A DNA stretch of 64,000 nt from Verrucomicrobiota bacterium (GTDB lineage Bacteria; Verrucomicrobiota; Verrucomicrobiia; Opitutales; Opitutaceae), in contig JACRQG010000024.1 in the NCBI GenBank assembly GCA_016222805.1, positions 66,099 through 130,098 on the forward strand. The letters are read 5' to 3'. The notes beneath the pieces were generated by a model. The model saw only the letters and a list, made by a program, of their open reading frames with translations, was not told the DNA's origin and made no database searches. The number at the start of each line of letters is the position of its first letter. Positions within the stretch are counted from its first letter, which is position 1. Position numbers and translations under genes: made by a program. Below, one piece after another: positions 37,067 to 46,313 of this stretch.

Positions 37067-38836
37067 TCAGACGTTCTTGAAGAAGTCCTCGTGATTGCCG
37101 CCGCCATTCCCATTGCCGTGGCTGCGGTCGGTCCCGTTGCCACGCAGGCGGGAAATCGCGGACGGAGTGATCGACTTTCGGGACGGAGCCGAGAGGGCCG
37201 GGGTGGCAACGGCGGGAGCGGCCGGCACCGGCGCGGCCGGACGGGGAGCGGGGGGAGGCGGGGCGGAAGGAGCACCCGCGACCCCGGCGACGCCGGTGCC
37301 CCCACCGACGAGGATCAGCAGGTCGTCGACGAGGCGCTGGAGGCGGTCGGATTGCCCGTGCAGCTCGTTCGAGGCGGCGGCGCTTTGCTCCGCGGCGGAG
37401 GCGTTGGCCTGGGTCACCTTGTCCATCTGGGACACGGCGGTATTAACCTGGCCGATACCCTGGCTCTGCTCGTTCGAGGCCGAGGCGATGTCGGCCACGA
37501 GGGCGTCGACCTTGCGGGCGCGCTCGACGATCTGCTGGAGCGATTCGGCGACCTGGTGGGAGATGCGCGCGCCGTTTTCGCTGCGGGAGACGGACTCCTC
37601 GATCTTGGTCGCGGTCTCGCGGGCGGCCTGGGCGGAGCGCTGGGCGAGGTTGCGGACCTCCTCGGCGACGACGGCGAAACCGGCGCCGGCCTCGCCGGCC
37701 CGGGCGGCTTCGACCGCGGCGTTGAGCGCGAGGATGTTGGTCTGGAAGGCGATCTCGTCGATGGTCTTCACGATCTTCGCGATCTCGCCGGACGAGGCGG
37801 TGATGCTGCCCATGGCCTCCTTCATCCGGGCCATGTCGGCGGCGCCGGTGTCGGCGGCGGCGCGGGTCTGCGCGGCGAGTTCCTTCGCCTGGCTGGCGCT
37901 CTCGGCGTTGCGCTTGGTCATGGACGCCATCTCCTCCAGCGAGGCGCTGGTTTCCTCGAGGGCGGCGGCCTGTTCACTGGCGCCTTCGGCGAGGCTCTGG
38001 CTCGACTCGGAGATTTGCGAGGAGGCGGTCGCGACATCGCGGGCGCCGGTGGCGAGGCCGCCGATGGCCTGCCGCAGCGGGCGCTCAACGTAGAAGGCAT
38101 TGAAGGCCCAGAACGCCCCCGCGACGACGGCGAGGATGCCGAGGGAGACGAAGCCCATCGCCTTGCTGGTCGCGACCACGACCGGGTCATGACCCATGGT
38201 GGCGCGGAGCACGAAGGCGCCCTTGATGTCGCCGGCCTTCATGTTCTCCATCGGGAAGCCGAGGATGTCCTTGCCATCCTTCGTGGGGCTGGTGGCCGGG
38301 TTGCCGTGGCAGCTGAGGCAGCTTTCGGCGAGGCGGACCGGGCGGGCGAGAACCAGCTGATCGGCCGAAGAGTCGTACTGGAAGAACTCCTTCTCGCCGG
38401 CGCCGAAGGCCGAGAACGCGGTGGCAAACTTGTCGCCCTGGTTGTTGCGGGGATTGCGGGCGGGGAGATCGGGCCGGGAGGTGACGACGAACTCGTACCC
38501 TTCCTTGGCCGCGGCCTTTTCGACCGAGTTCCAGGCGGCGACGATCGGGATGATGCGGTAGAGATCCGTTTCCCGGTAGACTTCGCGGATGGATCGGTTC
38601 CCGGCCTGGGTGCGGGCCCGTTCGGCGACGCCCTGCAAATCGAAGACCTTCGCCTTGTGCATCAGGTCCATGTTGGAGGCGACTTCCTCGGCCTGCTGGA
38701 TGATCGTGCTCATGCTGGTGTGCATGGCATCGATGCGGTTCTTGGCCGCGAGGTGGCGCACCGTGACGAAGGCGCCGAGCGCGGTGACAACGACGGCACC
38801 GGTGCCGGCGAGCAGGATTTTGGTTCCGAGTTTCAT
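37067..38836 (-). CDS. chemoreceptor with periplasmic c-type haem domain
   Basis: 589 residues from the ATG of [20 protein letters not shown]. Between helix 1 (5-27) and helix 2 (about 222-242) is a DUF3365/Tll0287-like sensor. Its features are [20 protein letters not shown], the haem-c motif CLSCH (C173, C176, H177) and [20 protein letters not shown]. Covalent haem would need the periplasmic cytochrome-c maturation machinery and suggests sensing of redox state, oxygen or NO; the ligand is inference. The signalling hairpin ([20 protein letters not shown]) is followed by a Pro/Ala-rich linker and the tail HEDFFKNV. A sigma-28-like promoter lies 180 bp upstream; the shared leader RNA is not present here. 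Confidence 0.9.
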   Translation of the reverse strand: MKLGTKILLAGTGAVVVTALGAFVTVRHLAAKNRIDAMHTSMSTIIQQAEEVASNMDLMHKAKVFDLQGVAERARTQAGNRSIREVYRETDLYRIIPIVAAWNSVEKAAAKEGYEFVVTSRPDLPARNPRNNQGDKFATAFSAFGAGEKEFFQYDSSADQLVLARPVRLAESCLSCHGNPATSPTKDGKDILGFPMENMKAGDIKGAFVLRATMGHDPVVVATSKAMGFVSLGILAVVAGAFWAFNAFYVERPLRQAIGGLATGARDVATASSQISESSQSLAEGASEQAAALEETSASLEEMASMTKRNAESASQAKELAAQTRAAADTGAADMARMKEAMGSITASSGEIAKIVKTIDEIAFQTNILALNAAVEAARAGEAGAGFAVVAEEVRNLAQRSAQAARETATKIEESVSRSENGARISHQVAESLQQIVERARKVDALVADIASASNEQSQGIGQVNTAVSQMDKVTQANASAAEQSAAASNELHGQSDRLQRLVDDLLILVGGGTGVAGVAGAPSAPPPPAPRPAAPVPAAPAVATPALSAPSRKSITPSAISRLRGNGTDRSHGNGNGGGNHEDFFKNV

Positions 38837-39016
38837 GGAGGAGAAAAGCGATGGGAGGAAGAGGCTTCCCCCCGGGTGCGAAACAGCCCTCTGGCTCACT
38901 CCCGGTTCAAGGAGGGACGGAGGGTGCAGTTCACGCGGAGAAAAGGGCTCGCGGCTCCCGGTGCCCGGCTCGCCCGAGGGCGGGACCGGACGGGCCGGGA
39001 GGCGCGGTTTGGTTTT

Positions 39017-39043
39017 TTATCGACCCTTCCGGTTCCCGGTTGA
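39017..39043 (-). promoter_or_regulatory. sigma-28-like promoter for the haem chemoreceptor
   Basis: Minus strand: TCAACCGG (39036-39043), 11-bp spacer, GTCGATAA (39017-39024) against the consensus TAAAGTTT-11-GCCGATAA. One mismatch in the -10, and the TNAA start of the -35 is kept. Confidence 0.5.
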
Positions 39044-39180
39044 GGGTAGATTTCGGTGGTGGAAACCCGCAGAGTGGCGGTTACCGGCGCTGCGACGGAG
39101 GTGCGCCTGGCCGGGCTTGCCGGGGCGGGAAGGGGGGACGCGCTCTCACGGGCGCATCGAAAAGCACCTCGCCGCCTTTC

Positions 39181-39440
39181 GTCCCTTTTCGGCGAACTCT
39201 GGGAACGGGCCGAATGGGAACCGACGCGGGACCGTGCGTCGCGCCCGACGGGTGCCGTGCACCCCCGCCGCGACGGGAGAACGACCGTCGCGCCCTGGTG
39301 GCCGAAAAGAACGAAAGAGGACGGAAGGGGCGACCCGCCGCCGACGAGCCATCGCTCGCTCGTCCTTTCGTCGCCTTTGGTCCCTTTTCGGCAACCTCTG
39401 GGATCCAGCCGAAAGGAAATGGACGCGGGATCGTGCGTCG
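39181..39440. repeat. pair of 61-bp direct repeats with CCTTTTCGGC/GCCGAAAGG stems
   Basis: Units at 39181-39241 and 39380-39440 match at 51 of 61 positions, beginning GTCCCTTTTCGGC and ending CGTGCGTCG. Each can fold through CCTTTTCGGC and a following GCCGAAAGG-like arm. Comparable inverted arms occur at 50594-50664, 54425-54460 and 54494-54545, always between chemotaxis-related genes. Confidence 0.6.
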
Positions 39441-39454
39441 TATCCGGCGCCCGC

Positions 39455-40234
39455 TCAGCGGGCCGAGTCGTTGCCGATCAAGTGCTCGAGCCGCTTCCGA
39501 AGATCACCGAGTTCACGCGACTTGAAGGAACCCTTGGTCTGTTCCAGCGTATGGATGGTCTCGCGAATCGCCTCGACCAGCAGCACCGGACGGGCGGACT
39601 GCAGGCGGCGCTGCGCCTCGCCCTGGCGATCGGTGCTCACGATCGCCTCGGCGAGAGTGCCGATGTCGGCGATGGTGGAAAGCGATTGCTGCACGCTTAC
39701 TCCGAGGAAGGTGACGAGGGCCGCGTTGGCCGCACGGCCGGGCGAAGTGCGGGCGATTTCCTCGCACCGATCCATCTCCGCGAGCGTGGAGCGCAGGCGA
39801 TCGCGCTGGGTGCGCAGCAGTTGGAGCGTCCGCCGCGAGGCGATGCCCGCTTCGGCCAGGCTCACGAGCTGGCCGGGGTCCACCGGCTTGAGCAGATAGT
39901 CGAACACCCGCAGTCGCACCGCCTGCATCGCCGTCTCCAGGGTCGGCTGGCCGGTGACGAGGATGATGGGAGGCGCGTCGTCCTGGAGGGAGAGCAACTG
40001 CACCATCTCGAGACCGGCGTTGCCGGGCATGCAGATGTCCGAGACGATGAGATCAACCGAACGCTGCCGGAGGGTCGCGAGGGCCTCCTCCGCGCTTTCA
40101 ACGGCCATACAGGCGAAGCCCTGCTGCCGGAGGACGCTCGTGATCGCGCCACGCGAGATCGGATCGTCATCAGCCACCAGGACGGTGCCAGTGCTCACCG
40201 CGTTCTCCGCCAAAAGTACATCGGGGTTTGGCAT
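39455..40234 (-). CDS. response regulator with unassigned helical C-domain
   Basis: 259 residues from the ATG of MPNPDVLLAENAVSTGTVLV. The receiver is complete: VADDDPISRGAITSVLRQQG, phospho-site in LIVSDICMPGNAGLEM, switch in IILVTGQPTLETA and lysine in DYLLKPVDPGQL. After about residue 135 comes a charged helical region (RTLQLLRTQRDRLRSTLAEM; FLGVSVQQSLSTIADIGTLA; LRKRLEHLIG) without HTH, GGDEF, EAL or HD signature. It might be a dimerising or protein-binding output. It is divergent from an HDOD gene and upstream of the haem chemoreceptor in the same direction. Confidence 0.85.
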   Translation of the reverse strand: MPNPDVLLAENAVSTGTVLVADDDPISRGAITSVLRQQGFACMAVESAEEALATLRQRSVDLIVSDICMPGNAGLEMVQLLSLQDDAPPIILVTGQPTLETAMQAVRLRVFDYLLKPVDPGQLVSLAEAGIASRRTLQLLRTQRDRLRSTLAEMDRCEEIARTSPGRAANAALVTFLGVSVQQSLSTIADIGTLAEAIVSTDRQGEAQRRLQSARPVLLVEAIRETIHTLEQTKGSFKSRELGDLRKRLEHLIGNDSAR

Positions 40235-40556
40235 TGCCGTCAGGCTGCGTCCGCGCCGGCCCGGAGCAAGCCCGGAGCGTGTCTCCTGGTCCGATTGCCG
40301 CCCGTGCGAGACGGCCGCGCCGCCGCGAGGGGGGCTGGTAAGCCGGTGCGCCGGAGTGGGTGAGTAGGTGCATTCGCACGTACCGATGGGGAGATTGTCT
40401 TTGCGGAGGACGCGGTGGTCGCGGGGCGCTCGCTCGGCGGGTGGCCGGCAGCGGGCGGTTGGGTTGGGAGCAAACGTTGTAGTCGGAGGTAGAAGCGCTA
40501 ATGGCTGCGGATTTCGCCGGTCTTGAAGCGGTTTGTGCCGATAGGGCAGTGCGCTC
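40235..40556. other. divergent intergenic region
   Basis: 322 bp between the response regulator and the HDOD gene. Moderately lower GC with short T- and A-rich patches near 40395-40410 and 40470-40500 that could hold both promoters. I found no convincing sigma-28 site, hairpin or leader of the shared type. Confidence 0.4.
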
Positions 40557-41414
40557 ATGCCCGTGACCCAGTCAGTGCCGCTTGCCCGTGTGTTGCAGGT
40601 GGCCGACGGCTTGCCGTCGGCGCCACGCATCCTGGCCGAATTGCAGGTGTTGTTGAACGACACCAACAACGGGCTGGACGAGATCACCGTGCTCCTGCGG
40701 CGTGACGCAGGCCTGACGGCGCGCGTGATCCGCATCGCCAACGGCATCGTGTACAACAAGGGCGATCCGGTGGCCTCGCTCGAGGAGGCGCTGGGCCGCA
40801 TCGGCTTCAACGAGGTGTACCGGCTCGCGGGCATCGCTGCCGTGGCCCAGCTGGCGGCCTTCGAGCTCCGCCACTATCCCTTCCGCATTCAACGGATGCG
40901 GGAGAACTCACTCTTTGTGGCCCTGGCGGCCGAGGAACTAGCGCCCCTGGCCCAGCTGGATGCCCGGGCGGCGTTCACGGCGGGCTTGATGCGCTCGGCG
41001 GGGAGGCTGGCGATCGATGTCACCGTGCAACGAGACCAACCCTACTTCCGGGCGCTGCCCCTGGACCCGGCGGGCCGCCTCGGGGAGTGGGAGACCGCAA
41101 ATTTCGGCCTGGGTGGTGGAGAGGTCTCGGAGGCCCTGCTCCGCAAGTGGAAGTTCCCCTATCAGGTGTACGTGCCGATCCGGGACCAGTACCTGCGGGG
41201 ACTGAGCGTCGACCCGCTGCCGGAGGCGAAGATCCTGAACGTGGCCGCCGGGATTGCCGACGCGGCGGGCATCGGACTTCCCGGCGAGGCCGGATATTGG
41301 AGCGAGGGCGCCGACGAGCGCCTGCAATCGTTCGACATCGACGCGGCCCTGCTGGCCGATCTTTCGGCCCGCGTGCAGGCCCGGTTCGAGAAGATGCGGG
41401 CCACCCTGGCCTGA
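40557..41414 (+). CDS. HDOD-domain signalling protein
   Basis: 285 residues, cytoplasmic. HDOD proteins are HD-related domains without the catalytic metal site and serve in signalling and output assembly. The core is LPSAPRILAELQVLLNDTNN, LLRRDAGLTARVIRIANG, VASLEEALGRIGFNEVYRLA and FTAGLMRSAGRLAID, followed by LGEWETANFGLGGGEVSEAL. No receiver, GGDEF or kinase is fused. Together with the divergent response regulator it may form a regulatory pair with the surrounding chemoreceptors. Confidence 0.88.
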   Translation: MPVTQSVPLARVLQVADGLPSAPRILAELQVLLNDTNNGLDEITVLLRRDAGLTARVIRIANGIVYNKGDPVASLEEALGRIGFNEVYRLAGIAAVAQLAAFELRHYPFRIQRMRENSLFVALAAEELAPLAQLDARAAFTAGLMRSAGRLAIDVTVQRDQPYFRALPLDPAGRLGEWETANFGLGGGEVSEALLRKWKFPYQVYVPIRDQYLRGLSVDPLPEAKILNVAAGIADAAGIGLPGEAGYWSEGADERLQSFDIDAALLADLSARVQARFEKMRATLA

Positions 41415-41554
41415 TCGCGGGGAGACCCGCCGTTGTCGCCAATCTCGGTGGGTGCGTTCGTAGGTGGCACCCGACCAGGTCCGCGAGGGTACATCGCCGC
41501 GAGCAGTTTCGCCTACATTCGTCCCCCGGGTGAACCGATAAACACCGCGGAACC

Positions 41555-43666
41555 GTGCCACCACTTCTTCCTCTTCCCGAGCCTGTCCGCCGGACTGGGC
41601 CCCGCCCGCGAGGCTGGCCCGGAATCCGCTGGCTGGCCCTGGGATTCGCCGCCGGTCCGCTGTTCGCGGCGTCGGAACCGGCGGGAGCGGAGCGGTTGCG
41701 GGATCTGGCGGGCATGAGCCTCGAGCAGTTGACGACGCTGAAGGTCGAAGTCGTCTACGGCGCCTCGCGGCATCACCAGGCGACAACGGCGGCGCCGGCA
41801 TCGGTGACGATCGTGAAGCGCGACGACATCCAGCGTTTCGGGCACCGGACGCTGGCGGAGGTGCTGAACAGCGTCGCCGGCTTCTACGCGACCAACGATC
41901 GCGGCTACAGTTTCATCGGTGTGCGGGGCGTGGGCCGGCCCGGGGACTTTGGCAGCCGGATTCTCCTGCTGGTGGATGGCCAGCGCATGAACGACGGGAT
42001 CTACGACTCCGCGGCGAGCGACACGGATTTCCCGATCGACGTCGATTTGATTGAGCGCGTGGAGGTCGTCCGCGGGCCGGGCTCCTCCCTCTATGGCACC
42101 AACGCGTTCTTCAGCGTCATCAACGTGATCACGCGGCGGGGGCGCGACATCGATGGCGCCGAGCTCGCCGGCGGCTTTGGCAGTTTCGACACCTGGACGG
42201 GGCGGGCCACCTTTGGGCGGCGCCTGGCCGGTGGCTGGGATTTCCTGGTGTCGGGCACGCTGCTGGACTCGGCCGGGAACCGCCGGCTCGGTTTCCCGGA
42301 GTTTGTCGCCGAAGACAGCGACGGCAGCCGGGTGGGCAACGGCTTCGCCCGGGTTTCCTACCGGGATTTCACCTTTCAGGCGGGCTGGGCGCGGCGCGAG
42401 AAGGACTGGCCGACCGCCGCCTATGACACCGTGCCCAACTCCCGGCATCCGCGCCTGTCGACGGAGGACGCGCAGACGTTTGCGAGCCTGCGGTTCGAGC
42501 GGACTCTCGGCGATGAATGGCGGACGGAGGCGCGCCTGTCGTATGACAGATACCGATATGACGGAATCTATCCGTACGACTACGACGGGGATCCGCGGAC
42601 CAGCGTGGACGTCAACCGCGACCTGGCCGTGGCGTCGGCCGCCGGGCTCGACTGGACGATGAGTGGCGTGGTGGCCGGGGGCCACCGGCTGACCTTCGGG
42701 GGGGAGTGGCGGCACGAGTTCGAACTGACCCAGCAGAACTGGGATGTGGAGACGGGCTTCAGCTACGTGGATACCCACAAGACCGGCAACGTGGTCGGGG
42801 TCTTCGGGCAGGACGAATGGAGCCTGGCGCCGGGGCTAATGGTGCAGGTGGGGGCGCGTTATGACCGCAACCGGAACTATGGCGGCACGGTGAGTCCGCG
42901 CGGGGCGGTCGTCTTCGAGCGCTCCGCCGACTGTACGTTCAAGTTCGTCTACGGGGAGGCCTTCCGGGCGCCCAGCGCGTACGAGGCGTACTATCCGACG
43001 ACCGCCGGTACTCCGGGAGGCGGCCTGCGGGCGGAGGCGACGCGGACCGCCGAACTGATCTGGGAGCAACGCTACGGGCCCATGGCGCGCTCGCGGCTCT
43101 CGGTGTACCAGTCGCGGGTGCGCCACCTGATCGATCTCGTGACCCAGACGGGCGGGACGCGGGAGGCGGACTGGCTGGCGGATACGTATGCCTTCGAAAA
43201 CCGGACGGCGGTGCGGGCCCGGGGAGTGGAACTGGAGGCGGAGCGCCGGTTCACGGGCGGGGTGCGCCTCCTGGCCAGCTACGCCCTGGCGGAGACCCGC
43301 GACACCGGAACCGGCCAGGTGCTCGACAACTCTCCGCGGCATCTTGGCAAGCTGAACCTGGCGTTTCCGGTGTGGCGCCAGCAGGTCCTGGGTGGACTGG
43401 AACTGCAGGCGATCAGTTCCCGCCGCACGCCCCGTGGCCGGACGGTCCCCGGCACCTGCCTGGCCAACTTCACCCTGTTCAGCCGGACGCTGGCTCCGGG
43501 GCTCGAGGTGTCGGCCAGCGTCTACAACCTTTGGGATCGCCGGTATTGGCACCCGGTATCGGTCGACTTCACCTACACGGGTCCGGTTACGGGGGCCTTC
43601 ATCCCGCTGGAGGCCATCGAGCAGGACGGCCGCACGTTCCGGCTGAAGCTGCAATATCGCTTCTGA
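41555..43666 (+). CDS. TonB-dependent receptor of the TonB-YfiR-kinase operon
   Basis: 703-residue outer-membrane receptor. The GTG start gives a signal peptide ending GPLFAA; no better start is visible. A short lead (MSLEQLTTLKVEVVYGASRH) stands in place of a carboxypeptidase-like domain. The plug follows: APASVTIVKRDDIQRFGHRT, TLAEVLNSVAGFYATNDRGY, VEVVRGPGSSLYGTNAFFSV. The barrel ends RLKLQYRF with terminal phenylalanine. Its stop is 1 bp from the YfiR start, and a sensor kinase follows with overlap. Coupling to these makes it more likely a signal input than a bulk importer. A GCCGATAA-like word (ACCGATAA, 41534-41541) lies very close to the start and is of doubtful meaning. Confidence 0.9.
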   Translation: MPPLLPLPEPVRRTGPRPRGWPGIRWLALGFAAGPLFAASEPAGAERLRDLAGMSLEQLTTLKVEVVYGASRHHQATTAAPASVTIVKRDDIQRFGHRTLAEVLNSVAGFYATNDRGYSFIGVRGVGRPGDFGSRILLLVDGQRMNDGIYDSAASDTDFPIDVDLIERVEVVRGPGSSLYGTNAFFSVINVITRRGRDIDGAELAGGFGSFDTWTGRATFGRRLAGGWDFLVSGTLLDSAGNRRLGFPEFVAEDSDGSRVGNGFARVSYRDFTFQAGWARREKDWPTAAYDTVPNSRHPRLSTEDAQTFASLRFERTLGDEWRTEARLSYDRYRYDGIYPYDYDGDPRTSVDVNRDLAVASAAGLDWTMSGVVAGGHRLTFGGEWRHEFELTQQNWDVETGFSYVDTHKTGNVVGVFGQDEWSLAPGLMVQVGARYDRNRNYGGTVSPRGAVVFERSADCTFKFVYGEAFRAPSAYEAYYPTTAGTPGGGLRAEATRTAELIWEQRYGPMARSRLSVYQSRVRHLIDLVTQTGGTREADWLADTYAFENRTAVRARGVELEAERRFTGGVRLLASYALAETRDTGTGQVLDNSPRHLGKLNLAFPVWRQQVLGGLELQAISSRRTPRGRTVPGTCLANFTLFSRTLAPGLEVSASVYNLWDRRYWHPVSVDFTYTGPVTGAFIPLEAIEQDGRTFRLKLQYRF

Positions 43667-43667
43667 G

Positions 43668-44258
43668 ATGAAACCCGCGTGTGCAGGCAGCCTCGGAGAG
43701 GTTCGGATGACCGGCAGCGGGAGCGGGCGGGCCGCGGGAGCGTGGCGGTGGTGGCTCTGGATTCTCCTCGCGACGGCGGCGGCCGCCGGGCGCGCGCCCG
43801 GAGAGTTTGAGGTCAAGGCGGCGTTCCTCTTCAATTTCGCGAAGTTCGTGGACTGGCCGGAGCCGTCACCGGGTCGGGGGCCGATGGTCATCGGGGTGGT
43901 GGGGGATGATCCGTTTGGCCCGGTCCTGCCGCAGATCGTGCGCGAGCAGACCGTGCGGGGCCGCCGGATTGAGATCCGCCGCTTCCGGGCCGACGACGAC
44001 TTCGAGGCTTGCCACATTCTCTTTCTCAGCCGTTCCGTGGCCGCCGAGGCGGAGGGCATCCTCGGGCGGCTGCGCGGCCGCCCCGTGCTGACCGTGAGCG
44101 ACGTCGAAGGGTTCGCCGAACGGGGCGGCACGATTGGCTTTGCCCTCGTCGAGCAGTCGGTGCGCTTCGACATCAACCTCGATGCGGCCACCGCCGCCGA
44201 TCTGCGGATGAGCGCCAAGCTGCTCGCGGTCGCCCGGAAGGTCATTCGCACCCCATGA
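43668..44258 (+). CDS. YfiR-family periplasmic regulatory protein (DUF4154)
   Basis: 196 residues with an N-terminal export helix (WRWWLWILLATAAAAGRAPG). Family hallmarks are VKAAFLFNFAKFVDWPE, IGVVGDDPFG, ACHILFLSRSVAAEAEGIL, VLTVSDVEGFAERGGTIGF and the C-terminal NLDAATAADLRMSAKLLAVA. In Pseudomonas, YfiR is a periplasmic repressor of a diguanylate cyclase. Here the adjacent partner is a sensor kinase whose ATG overlaps its stop (ATGA). It probably binds that kinase's periplasmic domain. Confidence 0.92.
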   Translation: MKPACAGSLGEVRMTGSGSGRAAGAWRWWLWILLATAAAAGRAPGEFEVKAAFLFNFAKFVDWPEPSPGRGPMVIGVVGDDPFGPVLPQIVREQTVRGRRIEIRRFRADDDFEACHILFLSRSVAAEAEGILGRLRGRPVLTVSDVEGFAERGGTIGFALVEQSVRFDINLDAATAADLRMSAKLLAVARKVIRTP

Positions 44259-46228
44259 CGCTCCTGGCTCGCATCCGCCGGCTCCCCCTCGGCCGCAAGA
44301 TGACCTTGCTGGTGATGGTGCCCTGCGTCGCGGTCCTGCTGGTGGCCGGTTCGGCGCTGGTGTGGTTTCAGCTGCGCCTGTTCCGCAGCGACTTCGCCCG
44401 GGACATCACCGCTGTCGCGGAAATCGTGGCGGAGAACTCCACCGCGGCGGTCGCGTTCAGCGATGCCGCGGATGCCACCGGCATCCTGCGCTCGCTGCGG
44501 AGCAAGCCCCAGATCACCACCGCGGTGCTGGTGCTGCCCGACGGCGTGGTGTTTGCCCGCTACGGGTCCTCCGGCGAGGCGCCGGTGCGCAGCGCGCAGC
44601 GGCGGTTCACCTACCGCGAGACCGATGCCCTTCTGGTGATCCCCGTGCTGCTGGAGGGACGGCAGGTGGCGACGCTCAACGTCGTCAGCGACTATCGCAC
44701 GGTCTACTCGAGCCTGCTCCAGCTCATCGTGTGGACGCTGGTGCTGATGGGAGTGGTGGGGGCGGGCGTGGGCGCGCTGGTGTCGCATCGCCTGCAGCGC
44801 CACGTCTCCGCGCCGCTCCTGCGCCTCGCGGGTCACGCGCAGGCGGTGGCGGATCGGGGGGACTACTCGATCCGCGCGGGCGTGGAATCGACGGCCGAAC
44901 TGGCGGTGCTCACCCGCGCGTTCAACCGGATGCTCGACCACATCCAGGCCCAGGACCGGGCACTCTCGCACTCGCAGGAACGTCTCGCGGCCCTGGTCGA
45001 CTCCATCGACGGGATTGTCTGGGAGGCCGCGCCCGAGGATTTCCGTTTCACCTTCCTCAGCCGCCAGTGCGAGCGAATCCTCGGTTACCGGCCCGAGGAG
45101 TGGTTGGAGCGGGCGGAGTTCTGGGCCAGCCTCGTTCATCCCGACGATCGGGAGAGGGTGACGGCGGCGCGGCGGTCCCACGTGGGCGCCCGCGAGGCCT
45201 ACACCCTGGAGTACCGGGCGCAGGCGGCGGATGGCCGGGAGGTGTGGCTGCGGGAGGGCGGCACCGTGAGGAAGGAGGAGGGCGCCGTGGTGGCTCTGCG
45301 CGGCATCCTGCTCGACATCACGCAGGAAAAGGTCGCCGCCATGGAACTGGAGCGGCTCAACCGGCACATCGCCGATGCCTCCCGCGTGGCCGGCATGGCG
45401 GAAGTGGCCACCGGCGTGCTGCACAACGTCGGCAATGTCCTCAACAGCGTCGGCGTCTCCGTCACGCTCGTCGGCGACCAACTGCAGGGCTCCAAGGTTG
45501 TCAACCTGCCGCGCGCCACCGCCATGCTCCGCGAACACCAGGCGGATCTCGCCGCGTTCCTCACCCAGGATCCGCGGGGACGCCTGCTCCCGGACTACCT
45601 CGCCACCGTGGCGGAGCAACTCGTGGCCGAGCGCCAGGCGCTGCTCCAGGAGATGGCGCAGCTCGGGCGCAACGTGGATCACATCAAGCAGATTGTCGCG
45701 ATGCAGCAGAGCTATGCCACGGTCGCGGGCGTCTTCGAACTCCTGGATCCGACCACCGTGGTCGAGGACGCGCTGCGCATGAACTCCGCCGCGGTCGAGC
45801 GCCATCGCGTCGAGGTCGTGCGGGAATATCGCCCTCCGCTGCCGCGGGTGAAGATCGACCGGCACAAGGTCCTGCAGATCCTCATCAACCTCATCCGCAA
45901 CGCCAAGTACGCGATGGACGCGACCCGGGTCGACGGCAAGCGGCTGACGGTGCGCGTCGAGCCGGTCGAGTCGGATCGGGTCGCGATTCGCGTGCAGGAC
46001 AACGGGGTGGGAATCCCGGCCGAGAACCTGAACCGAATCTTCGGCCACGGTTTCACGACGAAGAAGGGCGGGCATGGCTTTGGCCTCCACAGCGGGGCCA
46101 ACGCCGCCCGCTCGATGGGCGGCCGGTTGTACGTCGAGAGTCCCGGGGTCGGCCTCGGGGCGACCTTCACCCTCGAACTGCCGGTGGCCTCCGAGGCCGG
46201 TGCCCCCGAGGGTGCTTCGAGATCCTGA
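44255..46228 (+). CDS. membrane sensor histidine kinase (CHASE8-like, HAMP, PAS, atypical HisKA, HATPase)
   Basis: 657 residues; the ATG overlaps the YfiR stop. Helix 1 is at about 15-36. The periplasmic part resembles CHASE8 (FARDITAVAEIVAENSTAAV; FSDAADATGILRSLRSKPQI). Helix 2 is at about 155-178, HAMP to about 235, PAS at 248-360 (IVWEAAPEDFRFTFLSRQCE). The phospho-acceptor region is uncommon: MAEVATGVLHNVGNVLNSVG with His390, in place of the usual SHELRTPL box. HATPase boxes are INLIRNAKYAMDA, VQDNGVGIPAENLNRIF and GFGLHSGANAARSMGG. There is no receiver domain; the large hybrid kinase 85 bp downstream might supply one. Confidence 0.92.
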   Translation: MTLLARIRRLPLGRKMTLLVMVPCVAVLLVAGSALVWFQLRLFRSDFARDITAVAEIVAENSTAAVAFSDAADATGILRSLRSKPQITTAVLVLPDGVVFARYGSSGEAPVRSAQRRFTYRETDALLVIPVLLEGRQVATLNVVSDYRTVYSSLLQLIVWTLVLMGVVGAGVGALVSHRLQRHVSAPLLRLAGHAQAVADRGDYSIRAGVESTAELAVLTRAFNRMLDHIQAQDRALSHSQERLAALVDSIDGIVWEAAPEDFRFTFLSRQCERILGYRPEEWLERAEFWASLVHPDDRERVTAARRSHVGAREAYTLEYRAQAADGREVWLREGGTVRKEEGAVVALRGILLDITQEKVAAMELERLNRHIADASRVAGMAEVATGVLHNVGNVLNSVGVSVTLVGDQLQGSKVVNLPRATAMLREHQADLAAFLTQDPRGRLLPDYLATVAEQLVAERQALLQEMAQLGRNVDHIKQIVAMQQSYATVAGVFELLDPTTVVEDALRMNSAAVERHRVEVVREYRPPLPRVKIDRHKVLQILINLIRNAKYAMDATRVDGKRLTVRVEPVESDRVAIRVQDNGVGIPAENLNRIFGHGFTTKKGGHGFGLHSGANAARSMGGRLYVESPGVGLGATFTLELPVASEAGAPEGASRS

Positions 46229-46313
46229 CGGGCGGCCCTTCCAGGCTTGTCCCGGCTCGACCGGCGCGTCACCCTTCGGCTCCGTATTCGTCCAGCCGCT
46301 ACCGCACCAGCCG

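Larger units (their letters stand above)
38837..39454. other. 618-bp non-coding interval upstream of the haem chemoreceptor
   Basis: No gene is credible here. It holds a sigma-28-like promoter (39017-39043, minus) and two related 61-bp units (39181-39241 and 39380-39440). Short CCTTTTCGGC/GCCGAAAGG inverted arms lie within those units. The first 170 bp before the chemoreceptor show no terminator-type leader. Confidence 0.5.

Noticed and set aside
41534..41541. Sigma-28 promoter (ACCGATAA) for the TonB-YfiR-kinase operon
   Set aside because: Only 13 bp before the start codon and without a fitting -35, so a chance match is likely.
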